A stretch of 10,972 nt of DNA, from NCBI GenBank assembly GCA_964443245.1, contig CAYUEG010000123.1, positions 1-10,972 of the forward strand, given 5' to 3'. Shown here piece after piece: positions 1-6,441 of the stretch (the stretch's first letter is position 1; each line of letters opens with the position of its first letter). The stretch is from CANJDH01 sp964443245 (GTDB taxonomy: Bacteria > Pseudomonadota > Gammaproteobacteria > Burkholderiales > JAEUOS01). The notes under the pieces were generated by a model that worked only from the letters and a program-made list of their open reading frames with translations, searched no databases and was not told the DNA's origin. The position numbers and the translations under genes were made by a program.

Positions 1-54
1 CAGGCTGCCGGACGAGGTGGCCAGGGCAGCAGTGAGCAGTTGGCGACGTTTCAT
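1..54 (-). CDS. N-terminus of an exported protein with Tat-like signal (partial)
   Basis: Only the first 18 codons are in the window and the gene runs off the left edge. The readable start is MKRRQLLTAALATSSGSL. A twin arginine at residues 3-4 is followed by Q-L-L and an Ala/Leu-rich stretch, as in a Tat-type or strongly basic Sec signal peptide, so the product is probably exported or periplasmic. The ATG at 54 is preceded on the minus strand by a GAGGAG Shine-Dalgarno about 8 bases upstream, which supports this start. It begins 74 bases after the stop of the carboxymuconolactone-decarboxylase-family gene and may belong to the same transcript. Periplasmic solute-binding proteins of betaproteobacteria often begin this way, but the mature domain is not visible, so I name no family. 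Confidence 0.6.
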   Translation of the reverse strand, partial: MKRRQLLTAALATSSGSL

Positions 55-128
55 GATGTTGTCTCCTCACAGGTTTGTGATGGCGCTATTGGAACAGAAT
101 CCCTGGCGGCGGCCTCAATGGCCGACCC

Positions 129-647
129 TCAGTGCCCGACCTGCAGCGCCACCAGGAAACGCGACACCATGTTGTAGGCGGCAACAGTGGCCACCGCCTC
201 AACCACGCCACGTGCGTCAAAGCGCGCCGTCACGCGGTTCATCAACGCTTCGGGCACCTCGATCTGGCGCGTCATCGCATCGGCAAGTTCCAGTACCAGC
301 TTCTCATCATCGCTGAACAGCGGTGACATGCCAGGCTCACGGACGGCGGCAATCTTGGCGTCTGAGGTGCCGGCCTTTTGTGCGTGCGGCACGTGGGCTT
401 CGAACTCATACGGTGCGTTGTTGAGCACGGCAACGCGCAGGATCATCAGCTCGCGCAAATCGGCAGGCACCGAAGACTGGTTGCGCACTGCGGTGAGCAT
501 GCCTTCCCAGCCCCGCGCCAGCGGACCGCTGTTCAGGAGGACGCGGTAAAGCTCGGAAATGCGGCCGCGCTGGGCAAGAATCGATTGCTCGATGGCCGCC
601 AGCTCGGGGCGGGTGCCCGGCTCGACCATTGGTACGCGTGTACTCAT
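129..647 (-). CDS. Carboxymuconolactone decarboxylase (CMD) family protein
   Basis: This 172-residue protein has the all-helical CMD/AhpD-like fold. The core runs from about residue 60 to 100: L-R-E-L-M-I-L-R, then N-N-A-P-Y-E-F-E-A-H-V-P-H-A (residues 76-89). E66, E81 and H85 are the conserved polar positions. It has no cysteine at all, so it cannot be an AhpD-type CxxC peroxidase; it resembles the gamma-carboxymuconolactone decarboxylase-like branch found in many catabolic operons. The exact substrate cannot be read from sequence. I chose the ATG at 647 because an AAAGGAG Shine-Dalgarno lies six bases upstream; the same frame is open further upstream to a TTG at 839, but that would overlap the preceding gene heavily and adds low-complexity, shadow-like sequence. 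It starts 34 bases after the spermidine-synthase-like gene. Confidence 0.85.
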   Translation of the reverse strand: MSTRVPMVEPGTRPELAAIEQSILAQRGRISELYRVLLNSGPLARGWEGMLTAVRNQSSVPADLRELMILRVAVLNNAPYEFEAHVPHAQKAGTSDAKIAAVREPGMSPLFSDDEKLVLELADAMTRQIEVPEALMNRVTARFDARGVVEAVATVAAYNMVSRFLVALQVGH

Positions 648-653
648 GTGCAA

Positions 654-660
654 CTCCTTT
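654..660 (-). promoter_or_regulatory. Ribosome binding site of the CMD-family gene
   Basis: AAAGGAG on the minus strand, six bases before the ATG at 647. It decides the start against an in-frame TTG at 839. Confidence 0.75.
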
Positions 661-681
661 GATCTGATGCTGACACGCGCC

Positions 682-1470
682 TCACAGGCGAATCGTCGAT
701 GACGTGAGCTGCCCGCTGTTGCGAAATGCACTGAGCCACTTCGGATACTCCAGGCCGGTGGCCTCGCGCAGAGCGGCTGCACGGGCGCGCAGCTCGGCCA
801 GGGTCCATGCGGCGGCAGGCCCGGCAAAACCGAACGCAATCACATTGCCCCGCTCCGAAGCCGGCAGGGCCAGCACCCGGCCATCAAAAGCGTGGCTGAT
901 GTTGGCCAGATTGATCTTGTAGGAGCTGTGCTTGCCAAACAGGTTGACCGCCATCACAGAAAGGCGTGAGGCATCGAGCGCGCGGCGGCAATCGGCATAG
1001 AACTCCCGGCTCGACAGCACCGGCCCCTTGGCGGCGGTATCGTAGACATCGACGATCATCATGTCGCACGATTGCGGGTTCGCGGCCACCCAGGCGGCGC
1101 CGTCATCGACGACGATGCGCATCCGGCTGCTTTCCGCAGGAACGGAGAAATACTGGCGCGTGCATGGCACCACGGCGGGATTGCGGTCGACCGTGGTCAC
1201 CTTGGCCTTGGGAAACTGCTTCCAGGCAAACTTCGTCGCCGAGCCGGCACCAAGCCCCAGGAGGAGGATGCGACGCGGATCGGGATTGAACAGCGCGCCG
1301 GCGAACAACTGGCGCGTGTACTCCAGTTCCAGCGCATAGGGGTCATCGATGCGCATGGCGCCCTGGATCCAGATCGAGCCGAAGTGCAGATAGCGGATGC
1401 CGTCTTCCTCGGACAGGCTGATTTCATCTGCAGGATGACGCTTGAGCAACCCCAGCAGCGCTTGCTTCAT
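682..1470 (-). CDS. Spermidine synthase-like protein (probable non-canonical aminopropyltransferase fold)
   Basis: This 262-residue Rossmann-fold protein resembles the SpeE/spermidine synthase superfamily. The SAM/dcSAM-binding loop is G-L-G-A-G-S at residues 72-77. An acidic residue, D95, follows strand 2 (V-D-R-N-P), and V-D-D-G lies at 121-124. In true spermidine synthases the loop after strand 4 is D-S-x-D-P and the N-terminal part carries a Y-H-E-M-type motif. Here these read D-V-Y-D (141-144) and L-E-Y-T-R, so aminopropyl transfer from decarboxylated SAM to putrescine is doubtful. It may be a methyltransferase-like relative. The ATG at 1470 overlaps the glycosylase stop as ATGA, indicating translational coupling; an ATG at 1494 is in frame but gives a longer overlap. 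Fold assignment is fairly sure, function is not. Confidence 0.8.
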   Translation of the reverse strand: MKQALLGLLKRHPADEISLSEEDGIRYLHFGSIWIQGAMRIDDPYALELEYTRQLFAGALFNPDPRRILLLGLGAGSATKFAWKQFPKAKVTTVDRNPAVVPCTRQYFSVPAESSRMRIVVDDGAAWVAANPQSCDMMIVDVYDTAAKGPVLSSREFYADCRRALDASRLSVMAVNLFGKHSSYKINLANISHAFDGRVLALPASERGNVIAFGFAGPAAAWTLAELRARAAALREATGLEYPKWLSAFRNSGQLTSSTIRL

Positions 1471-2012
1471 GCCACACCCAACGCCTTGCGCCATTGGGCC
1501 AGCTTGAAATCGAACGACTGCGACGCGTTCGCCGGGCTGGTCGAAGGCAGGACTACGGTTTCAAAGCCCATCTCGGCCAGATGCCGCACCGCACGCGCCG
1601 CAGTTTGCCCGTTGAAGCAGGCGCGACGCAGGCCGGGTGCACGCCGGCGCGCCCGCACAAAATCGTTGAACTGCGGTTCCCGGATCGCGCTGTCAAGGCT
1701 GCCTTCGCGCAGACATGACCGATAGGCATCCCAGATGCCGATGCCGGCAGCGTTCACGGCCGCAATCCGGGCGCGGTAGGAAAGCGCCGCCAGATCCAGG
1801 CCAAGACAGGCGCCGACAATCGGCCAGAAGCGATTCTGCGGGTGGGCGTAATACTGACGCGCCGCCAGCGAGGCGGCACTCGGGAAGCTGCCCAGAATGA
1901 GGGTGCGACACTCCGGTGAAATGGCGGGCCGAAGGCCGAAGAGCCGCTCTGGGAGCGGCTCTTCGCGATGTTCTCGACCCGCTTCGCGCGCCGGCACGAG
2001 ACCGATCCGCAT
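1467..2012 (-). CDS. DNA-deoxyinosine glycosylase (uracil-DNA glycosylase superfamily)
   Basis: This 181-residue protein matches the hypoxanthine/deoxyinosine-DNA glycosylase branch (family 6) of the UDG superfamily, which removes deaminated adenine from DNA. Motif 1 is L-I-L-G-S-F-P-S at residues 38-45, followed by Q-Y-Y-A-H-P-Q-N-R-F-W (53-63); the Asn in HPxN is the position reported as important in this family, from memory. F-N-G-Q lies at 133-136. Motif 2 is L-P-S-T-S-P-A-N-A (155-163). The ATG at 2012 overlaps the SDR stop as TGATG; a TTG one codon earlier is also possible. The first ~30 residues precede the recognisable domain and are encoded partly by a perfect inverted repeat (1937-1965). 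The gene is coupled at both ends, which is odd for a DNA repair enzyme behind a catabolic operon. Confidence 0.88.
   Translation of the reverse strand: MRIGLVPAREAGREHREEPLPERLFGLRPAISPECRTLILGSFPSAASLAARQYYAHPQNRFWPIVGACLGLDLAALSYRARIAAVNAAGIGIWDAYRSCLREGSLDSAIREPQFNDFVRARRRAPGLRRACFNGQTAARAVRHLAEMGFETVVLPSTSPANASQSFDFKLAQWRKALGVA
1937..1965. repeat. Perfect 13-base inverted repeat inside the glycosylase gene
   Basis: The arms CGAAGAGCCGCTC (1937-1949) and GAGCGGCTCTTCG (1953-1965) are exact reverse complements separated by three bases. They would form a very stable hairpin in RNA from either strand. It encodes the R-E-E-P-L-P-E-R-L-F segment (about residues 16-25) of the glycosylase. It lies 47-75 bases past the SDR stop, where a terminator would be expected, but no T-run follows it on either strand. 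Confidence 0.85.
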
Positions 2013-2782
2013 CAACGGTACAGGCCGCCCCCGTCGATATCGATCATGGTGCCACTGAGGTACGAGGCCCGGTCCGATGCACAGTAGACCACCGTGTCGG
2101 CCACTTCCTCGGCATCGGCGATGCGGCCAAACGGCATGTTGGCAAGCAGTTCCTCCCAGCGGGATTCATCGCCGAACGTGGTCTGGGCGCGCGCCTTGGT
2201 GAGGGTGATGATGCGGTCGGTACGCGTAGCGGCCGGATTGACGCCGAGCACGCGCACACCATGGTTGACCGAACCTGCGCCAACGCCCTTGGTGAAGGCA
2301 TTGAGCGCGGCATTGGCCGTCGCACCGCAGATGTAGTCAAAGGTCGGCTTGACCCCGGCCATGCCGATCACGTTGACGATGACACCGCTCTTGCGCTGCA
2401 TCATCGGCGTGAGCATCTCGCGCGTCAGGTTGATGTAGCCGAACACCTTCAACTCCCACGCATCGCGCCAGCGCGCTTCGTCGATGGTCTCGATCGATCC
2501 GCCGGGAATCGCCCCGGCGTTGTTGACCAGCACGTCGGGCACGCCGCAGGCCGCCGCCAGTGCCTTGGCAGAACCAGGCTGGGAGAGATCGCATGCATGG
2601 ATGGTGACATCCACCTTCGCCACCTTGAGAATTTCCGCCTTCGCCTCTGCCAGCTTGGCGGCATCGCGCGAGGCGATCTGCAGGTTGGCGCCTTCGGCAG
2701 CAAAGGCCTTGGCACAAGCCAGGCCGATGCCTTTGGATGCGCCGGTGATGAGTACACGTTTGCCCGCTAGGCCCATATTCAT
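2012..2782 (-). CDS. SDR-fold oxidoreductase-like protein lacking the catalytic tetrad
   Basis: This 256-residue protein is a short-chain dehydrogenase/reductase by fold. The nucleotide-binding loop T-G-A-S-K-G-I-G lies at residues 13-20, R39 after strand 2 suggests NADP(H), and D65 and N-N-A-G (87-90) are present. The C-terminal strand with S-G-T-M-I-D-I-D-G-G is normal. The catalytic positions are not: aligned by the usual Ser-x12-Tyr-x3-Lys spacing, they read G140, G153 and N157, and the tetrad Asn in the helix before is K112. A nearby Y150 does not fit the spacing. The family therefore keeps the cofactor site but not the standard chemistry. An AAGAGGAG Shine-Dalgarno nine bases before the ATG at 2782 sets the start; 53 bases separate it from the hydrolase upstream. 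The true reaction is unknown. Confidence 0.9.
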   Translation of the reverse strand: MNMGLAGKRVLITGASKGIGLACAKAFAAEGANLQIASRDAAKLAEAKAEILKVAKVDVTIHACDLSQPGSAKALAAACGVPDVLVNNAGAIPGGSIETIDEARWRDAWELKVFGYINLTREMLTPMMQRKSGVIVNVIGMAGVKPTFDYICGATANAALNAFTKGVGAGSVNHGVRVLGVNPAATRTDRIITLTKARAQTTFGDESRWEELLANMPFGRIADAEEVADTVVYCASDRASYLSGTMIDIDGGGLYR

Positions 2783-2791
2783 GATGGTTGG

Positions 2792-2799
2792 CTCCTCTT
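2792..2799 (-). promoter_or_regulatory. Ribosome binding site of the SDR gene
   Basis: AAGAGGAG on the minus strand, nine bases before the ATG at 2782. It rules out the longer frame that opens at 2851 and would overlap the hydrolase gene. Confidence 0.7.
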
Positions 2800-2835
2800 G
2801 TGGTCTTGTAGTGAAGTGGCAGTAAATGGTGGCAA

Positions 2836-3732
2836 TCAGGGTGCCGGGCATGCCGACATGAACCAGTCGGCAATCTCGTGGCCCTGCATGAAGACCACAT
2901 CATCACGTTTGGTCAACAGATCCAGCATCTTCTCAAGATAGCCGATGCGGTGCGGCACGCCGATCAGGTGCGGATGCAGGCCCAGCGCCAGGACGCGCGG
3001 TTGCCCGGCCATCTCGCGCTCGAAGGCAGACACGGTATCGGCCAGGCGCTGGTACATCTCCGGCGAGGAATGCTTTTCGATGGCGTAGATGATGCTGTCG
3101 TTGATTTCCAGGTTGTACGGCATCGCGATCAGCGGGCCGGCCTTGGTGGTCATCCAGCTGGGCAGATCGTCAATCACCCAGTCGCACACGTAATCCACAC
3201 CGCAGGCCTTGAGGATGTCCGGCGTATCGTAGGTTTCGCGGGTACCCGGCGAGAGCCATCCACGCGGCCGCGTACCGGTGAAATTGGCAATCTTTGTGAG
3301 GCAGGCTTCAATCAATTCGCGCTCTGCGGCGGCGCCGCCGGCTGCGGCATTGAGGGTCTTCTGATGCATGCCATGGCCGATGAACTCCCAGCCAGCCTTG
3401 TGCATCGCCTGCGCTGCCGACGGATACGCATCCACCACGCCAGCATTGAAACTGGTCGAGGCCGGCAGCTTGCGCTCGGCAAACGCGCGCATGATGCGCG
3501 GCAGCCCGGCACGCATGCCGTAGTCGGCCCAGGAAAAATTGGGCACGTCCGGCACGGTTTCCTTGCCGTGCGGCGGCGTGACGATCTTGCGCGGCATCGG
3601 ATCGTCGAACACCCAATGCTCGACGTTGACCACCAGATGCACGATGAGCGGCTTGGGTACACCACCGATGACCGGCGCCGGCAACGGCGCACGATCGGTG
3701 GAAAGCAGATAGGGTACGCGGGGGTTGGCCAT
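2836..3732 (-). CDS. Polysaccharide deacetylase-family hydrolase, PuuE allantoinase-like
   Basis: This 298-residue protein has the NodB/polysaccharide deacetylase (CE4) fold with no signal peptide, so it is probably cytoplasmic. Motif 1 is V-N-V-E-H-W (35-40) instead of the usual T-F-D-D, so the catalytic and metal-binding aspartates are replaced. Motif 2 is G-H-G-M-H (119-123), keeping an HxxxH-like pair at H120 and H123. R157-G-W-L-S-P-G (157-163) and G-L-H-P-H (251-255) follow. A similar layout with Glu in motif 1 is known for PuuE-type allantoinases, which open cyclic amides and were described as recruited from polysaccharide deacetylases. Ring opening of a cyclic amide or a related C-N bond is therefore more likely than sugar deacetylation, but the substrate is inferred. 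It starts 9 bases after the ATPase stop, in the same operon. Confidence 0.87.
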   Translation of the reverse strand: MANPRVPYLLSTDRAPLPAPVIGGVPKPLIVHLVVNVEHWVFDDPMPRKIVTPPHGKETVPDVPNFSWADYGMRAGLPRIMRAFAERKLPASTSFNAGVVDAYPSAAQAMHKAGWEFIGHGMHQKTLNAAAGGAAAERELIEACLTKIANFTGTRPRGWLSPGTRETYDTPDILKACGVDYVCDWVIDDLPSWMTTKAGPLIAMPYNLEINDSIIYAIEKHSSPEMYQRLADTVSAFEREMAGQPRVLALGLHPHLIGVPHRIGYLEKMLDLLTKRDDVVFMQGHEIADWFMSACPAP

Positions 3733-3741
3733 GGTGGTCTT

Positions 3742-4503
3742 TCAGTGGGCGTCGTGCCGCATCTCCTGCATGATGCGTTTCTTGAAGTCGTTGAAATGCT
3801 GGTCGGTCAGCGTGTCAAGGTTGCGCGGGCGCGGCAGATCGACCGGAATGCGCGACTGGATGCGCCCCGGGCGTGCACTCATGACGTAGATCACATCAGC
3901 GAGGAGGATGGCCTCGTCAATGTCATGCGTGACGAAAATGACGGTCTTGCGCAATTGCTGCCACACGTCAAGCAGCAGTTGTTGCATGGTGAGGCGCGTT
4001 TGCGCATCGAGCGCGCCGAACGGCTCATCCATCAGCAACAGCTTGGGCTCCATCACCAGCACCCGTGCAATGCCGACGCGCTGCTTCATGCCGCCCGAAA
4101 GCTGCACCGGCAAGTGCTGGTGAAAATTTTCCAGGCCAACCAGCTTCAGGGTCTCGCGCGCCTTCGCCTCGTACTGCTCCGGCGCCAGCCCCTGCACCTT
4201 GGGCCCGAAAACGACGTTCTCCCAGACGGAAAGCCAGGGGAACAGGGCGGCTTCCTGAAACACCACGGCGCGATCCGGCCCTGGTTGCGACACCGGGCCA
4301 CCATACACCGACAAGCTGCCGCCGGTGACAGACTCAAAGCCGGCCACCATGTTGAGCAGCGTCGATTTGCCGCAGCCCGAGGGCCCCAGCAGGGCCGCAA
4401 ACTCGCCATCGGCAATGGTAAGGTCAATCTTCGAGAGGGCCGTTACCGGGTTGGCACCCGGATACACCTTGTCGACTGCAGCGAGGGTGATTGCGTCTGC
4501 CAT
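3742..4503 (-). CDS. ABC transporter ATP-binding protein, NitT/TauT/SsuB type
   Basis: This 253-residue nucleotide-binding subunit energises the importer encoded just upstream. All ABC motifs are intact: Walker A G-P-S-G-C-G-K-S-T (40-48), Q-loop Q83, signature L-S-G-G-M-K-Q (135-141), Walker B L-L-L-M-D-E (155-160), D-loop G-A-L-D (163-166) and switch H193. V-F-Q-E-A-A-L-F-P-W and the closing segment are typical of the nitrate/sulfonate/taurine importer ATPases (SsuB, TauB, NrtD). The ATG at 4503 overlaps the permease stop as TGATG; the frame is open upstream, but that stretch is a shadow of the permease. Substrate class cannot be decided from this subunit. Confidence 0.95.
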   Translation of the reverse strand: MADAITLAAVDKVYPGANPVTALSKIDLTIADGEFAALLGPSGCGKSTLLNMVAGFESVTGGSLSVYGGPVSQPGPDRAVVFQEAALFPWLSVWENVVFGPKVQGLAPEQYEAKARETLKLVGLENFHQHLPVQLSGGMKQRVGIARVLVMEPKLLLMDEPFGALDAQTRLTMQQLLLDVWQQLRKTVIFVTHDIDEAILLADVIYVMSARPGRIQSRIPVDLPRPRNLDTLTDQHFNDFKKRIMQEMRHDAH

Positions 4504-5318
4504 CAATGACTCTGCAGGCGGCGCCACGTCAGGACGCGCCCTTCCACAAAAACCACCAGCCGATCGCTCAGATAGCCCATCAGGCCGATCGACACCATGT
4601 CGGCGATCACCACGTCCATGCGGCCAACGTAGTAGGCATCCCAGAGCACGTAGCCGAGCCCGGACTTCACCGCCACCATCTCGGCCACGATCACAGCGGT
4701 CCAGGCAATGCCCAGACCAATCCGCAGGCCAGTGAATACGGAAGGCAGTGCCGCCGGCAGGATCACCCGCCACAACAGCTGGCCACTGCCGGCCCCCATC
4801 ATCAGGGCGGCACGCACCAGGTTCTTGTCGACATCACGTGCACCTTGCGTGGTGTTGACCACGATCGGGTAGAACGCGCCAAGGGTGATCAGGAAGATCG
4901 CGCCAAAATCCTTGATGCCGAACAGGGCGATCGAAAACGGCAGCCACGCCGTGATCGGGATCGGCCGCAGCCACTGGATCGAAGGATCCACCAGTTGCGC
5001 GGCAATGCGGCTCCAGCCGATCAGCACACCCATCGGCACGCCGACCACGATTGCCAGCAGATAACCCTGGCCGACCCGCTGGGTCGAAAACACCAGATTG
5101 TTCCACCAGGTGCCGCTGTAGGGATTGAGCGTAAAGCCGCCCGCGCCAAACGCCCACACCTTCCAGGCCTCAGCGACTTTGGACGGTGTCGGGATGACGC
5201 CTTCGACCAGAAAGCCGTACGAGCCCAGCCATTGCCACAGGGCAATGCAACTGACAGGCAGAATCAGGGCCAGCGCAGCGCGACGGCCACGCTGGGCACT
5301 TTGGGACACGGATGCCAT
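4503..5318 (-). CDS. ABC transporter permease, NitT/TauT/SsuC type
   Basis: This 271-residue inner-membrane protein has about six hydrophobic segments (around residues 14-33, 86-107, 123-150 split in two, 195-217 and 235-258). The cytoplasmic EAA-like coupling loop, which contacts the ATPase, is R-A-A-L-M-M-G-A-G followed by I-L-P-A-A-L-P (169-192). This is the BPD_transp_1 (SsuC/TauC/NrtB) family. The ATG at 5318 is the first available start after the preceding stop; no strong Shine-Dalgarno is visible in front of it. It lies 36 bases after the binding-protein gene and overlaps the ATPase by one base, the usual order for these importers. Confidence 0.95.
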   Translation of the reverse strand: MASVSQSAQRGRRAALALILPVSCIALWQWLGSYGFLVEGVIPTPSKVAEAWKVWAFGAGGFTLNPYSGTWWNNLVFSTQRVGQGYLLAIVVGVPMGVLIGWSRIAAQLVDPSIQWLRPIPITAWLPFSIALFGIKDFGAIFLITLGAFYPIVVNTTQGARDVDKNLVRAALMMGAGSGQLLWRVILPAALPSVFTGLRIGLGIAWTAVIVAEMVAVKSGLGYVLWDAYYVGRMDVVIADMVSIGLMGYLSDRLVVFVEGRVLTWRRLQSH

Positions 5319-5354
5319 CAGCCGTGCGTCAGATCCGAGGCATCCACCCGCGGC

Positions 5355-6350
5355 TTACTTGGCACCGACGTTGCGCGCGAACGAGCCGTCCCAGTAGTCG
5401 CCGATCTCGGCGCTGACATCCTTCTGGATCACGCCCAGCTTGTGAAATGCCGCTGCCTGCCGCTTGATCTGGTCCACCGAGACCACGCCGCCGAGCTTGA
5501 TCGGGGTCGCCACCGCCTTGGCCATCGGCATGTCAAGGCCGGTGAACTTGGCTACCGCTTCGGCAAACTTCTGCGGGGACGCGGCCATTTGTTCCATCGC
5601 GTTGACGTAGGCCCAGACAAAGCGTTCCACCGCCGGGCGATTCTTGGTCACGATGTCCTTGGATGCGGCCAACACGCCCAGTTCGGCACCCACCGATTGC
5701 GACTGGCTGTATTCAAGGTTCTTGGCAAAGTAGCCGTAGCCTTCATTGACCGGGATGGTTTCAAACGGCTCCCAGGTGACGATCGCATCCACTTCGCCCT
5801 TCTTGAGCGCCTGGTTGAAGTTGGCACCGCCCCCCTGGATCTTGACTTCGGTGAAGCTGTTGTAGGGAATGTTCTTTTCAACCATCGTCGCCGCAAACTG
5901 GAACCAGACTGCCGATCCGGGAGCGATGCCGATCTTCTTGCCGGCCACGTCCGCCCAGGAATCAAATTTGGTGCCGTTGCGCGCAATCACGTACTTGAGC
6001 GAAGAGCCGACGCCCATGAGGCCAACCATGGCCTTGGAACCTTGCGAAAGGGCAATCGCCAGGTCAGCCGGACCGACACTGGCCACGTCAAGGGAACCGG
6101 CCAGCATGGCGGTGCGGGCATCGGCATAGCGGGCAAACTCGACCAGCTTGATCTCGACGTTCATTTTCTTGAGTTCGTCGGCAATCTGCACCATTGGCAC
6201 CAGATGCCCCACCTTCTGGTAGCCGACGGTCAATGTCACCGGGGCGGGCAATGGCGCCGGGCGTGGTCCCACCGCAGCTGCGCTGCCCGCGATCACCATC
6301 GCCCCGACCACGACCGCGGAGCGGAACCAGTTCTTCATTCGGATGTTCAT
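5355..6350 (-). CDS. ABC transporter periplasmic substrate-binding protein, SsuA/THI5-like
   Basis: This 331-residue exported protein is the ligand receptor of the importer. Residues 1-26 form a Sec signal peptide (basic M-K-N-W-F-R, a hydrophobic core, then G-S-A-A-A). A proline-rich linker P-R-P-A-P-L-P-A-P follows. The mature domain begins T-V-G-Y-Q-K-V-G-H-L and contains A-S-V-G-P-A-D-L (90-97), V-A-G-K-K-I-G (135-141), G-E-V-D-A-I-V-T-W-E-P (185-195) and Y-V-N-A-M-E (248-253), typical of the NMT1/THI5/SsuA family. These proteins bind sulfonates, nitrate-like anions, pyrimidine precursors or other small organic acids; the ligand here is unknown. The ATG at 6350 is chosen because AAGGA lies six bases before it. 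It is the first gene of the uptake operon. Confidence 0.93.
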   Translation of the reverse strand: MNIRMKNWFRSAVVVGAMVIAGSAAAVGPRPAPLPAPVTLTVGYQKVGHLVPMVQIADELKKMNVEIKLVEFARYADARTAMLAGSLDVASVGPADLAIALSQGSKAMVGLMGVGSSLKYVIARNGTKFDSWADVAGKKIGIAPGSAVWFQFAATMVEKNIPYNSFTEVKIQGGGANFNQALKKGEVDAIVTWEPFETIPVNEGYGYFAKNLEYSQSQSVGAELGVLAASKDIVTKNRPAVERFVWAYVNAMEQMAASPQKFAEAVAKFTGLDMPMAKAVATPIKLGGVVSVDQIKRQAAAFHKLGVIQKDVSAEIGDYWDGSFARNVGAK

Positions 6351-6356
6351 TGTCAT

Positions 6357-6361
6357 TCCTT
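6357..6361 (-). promoter_or_regulatory. Ribosome binding site of the substrate-binding protein gene
   Basis: AAGGA on the minus strand, six bases from the ATG at 6350. It touches an ATG at 6356, so the second ATG is the likelier start. Confidence 0.6.
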
Positions 6362-6429
6362 CATCAAGTTGATCGAACCTGTCAATCGAGCCCGGCATGC
6401 GCGTCTTTTGACAATCATGGCCACCTCCG

Positions 6430-6441
6430 CCCTCGCGAGGG
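6430..6441. repeat. 12-base perfect palindrome, possible operator
   Basis: CCCTCGCGAGGG is a perfect palindrome. It lies at the transcription start expected from the candidate promoter at 6446-6475, so it could be a regulator binding site. No regulator gene is in the window. In GC-rich DNA a palindrome of this size can also arise by chance. Confidence 0.3.

Noticed and set aside
110..124. Small hairpin (CGGCC, TCAAT loop, GGCCG) after the CMD-family gene as a terminator
   Set aside because: Stem of only five pairs and no T-tract on either side.
648..839. N-terminal extension of the CMD-family protein from a TTG at 839
   Set aside because: It would overlap the spermidine-synthase-like gene by over 150 bases, is Pro/Arg/Ser-rich without family similarity, and a strong Shine-Dalgarno marks the ATG at 647.
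2878..4509. Plus-strand open frame of 543 codons
   Set aside because: Antisense to the PuuE-like hydrolase and the ATPase, which have intact motifs; no domain in the translation.
4504..4773. N-terminal extension of the ABC ATPase by 90 residues
   Set aside because: The extra residues are a shadow of the permease and resemble no transporter domain; the ATG in the TGATG overlap gives the normal family length.
6380..6385. Perfect TTGACA on the minus strand as a -35 box for the binding-protein gene
   Set aside because: No acceptable -10 hexamer at 15-19 bases, and the start of transcription would fall on the start codon.
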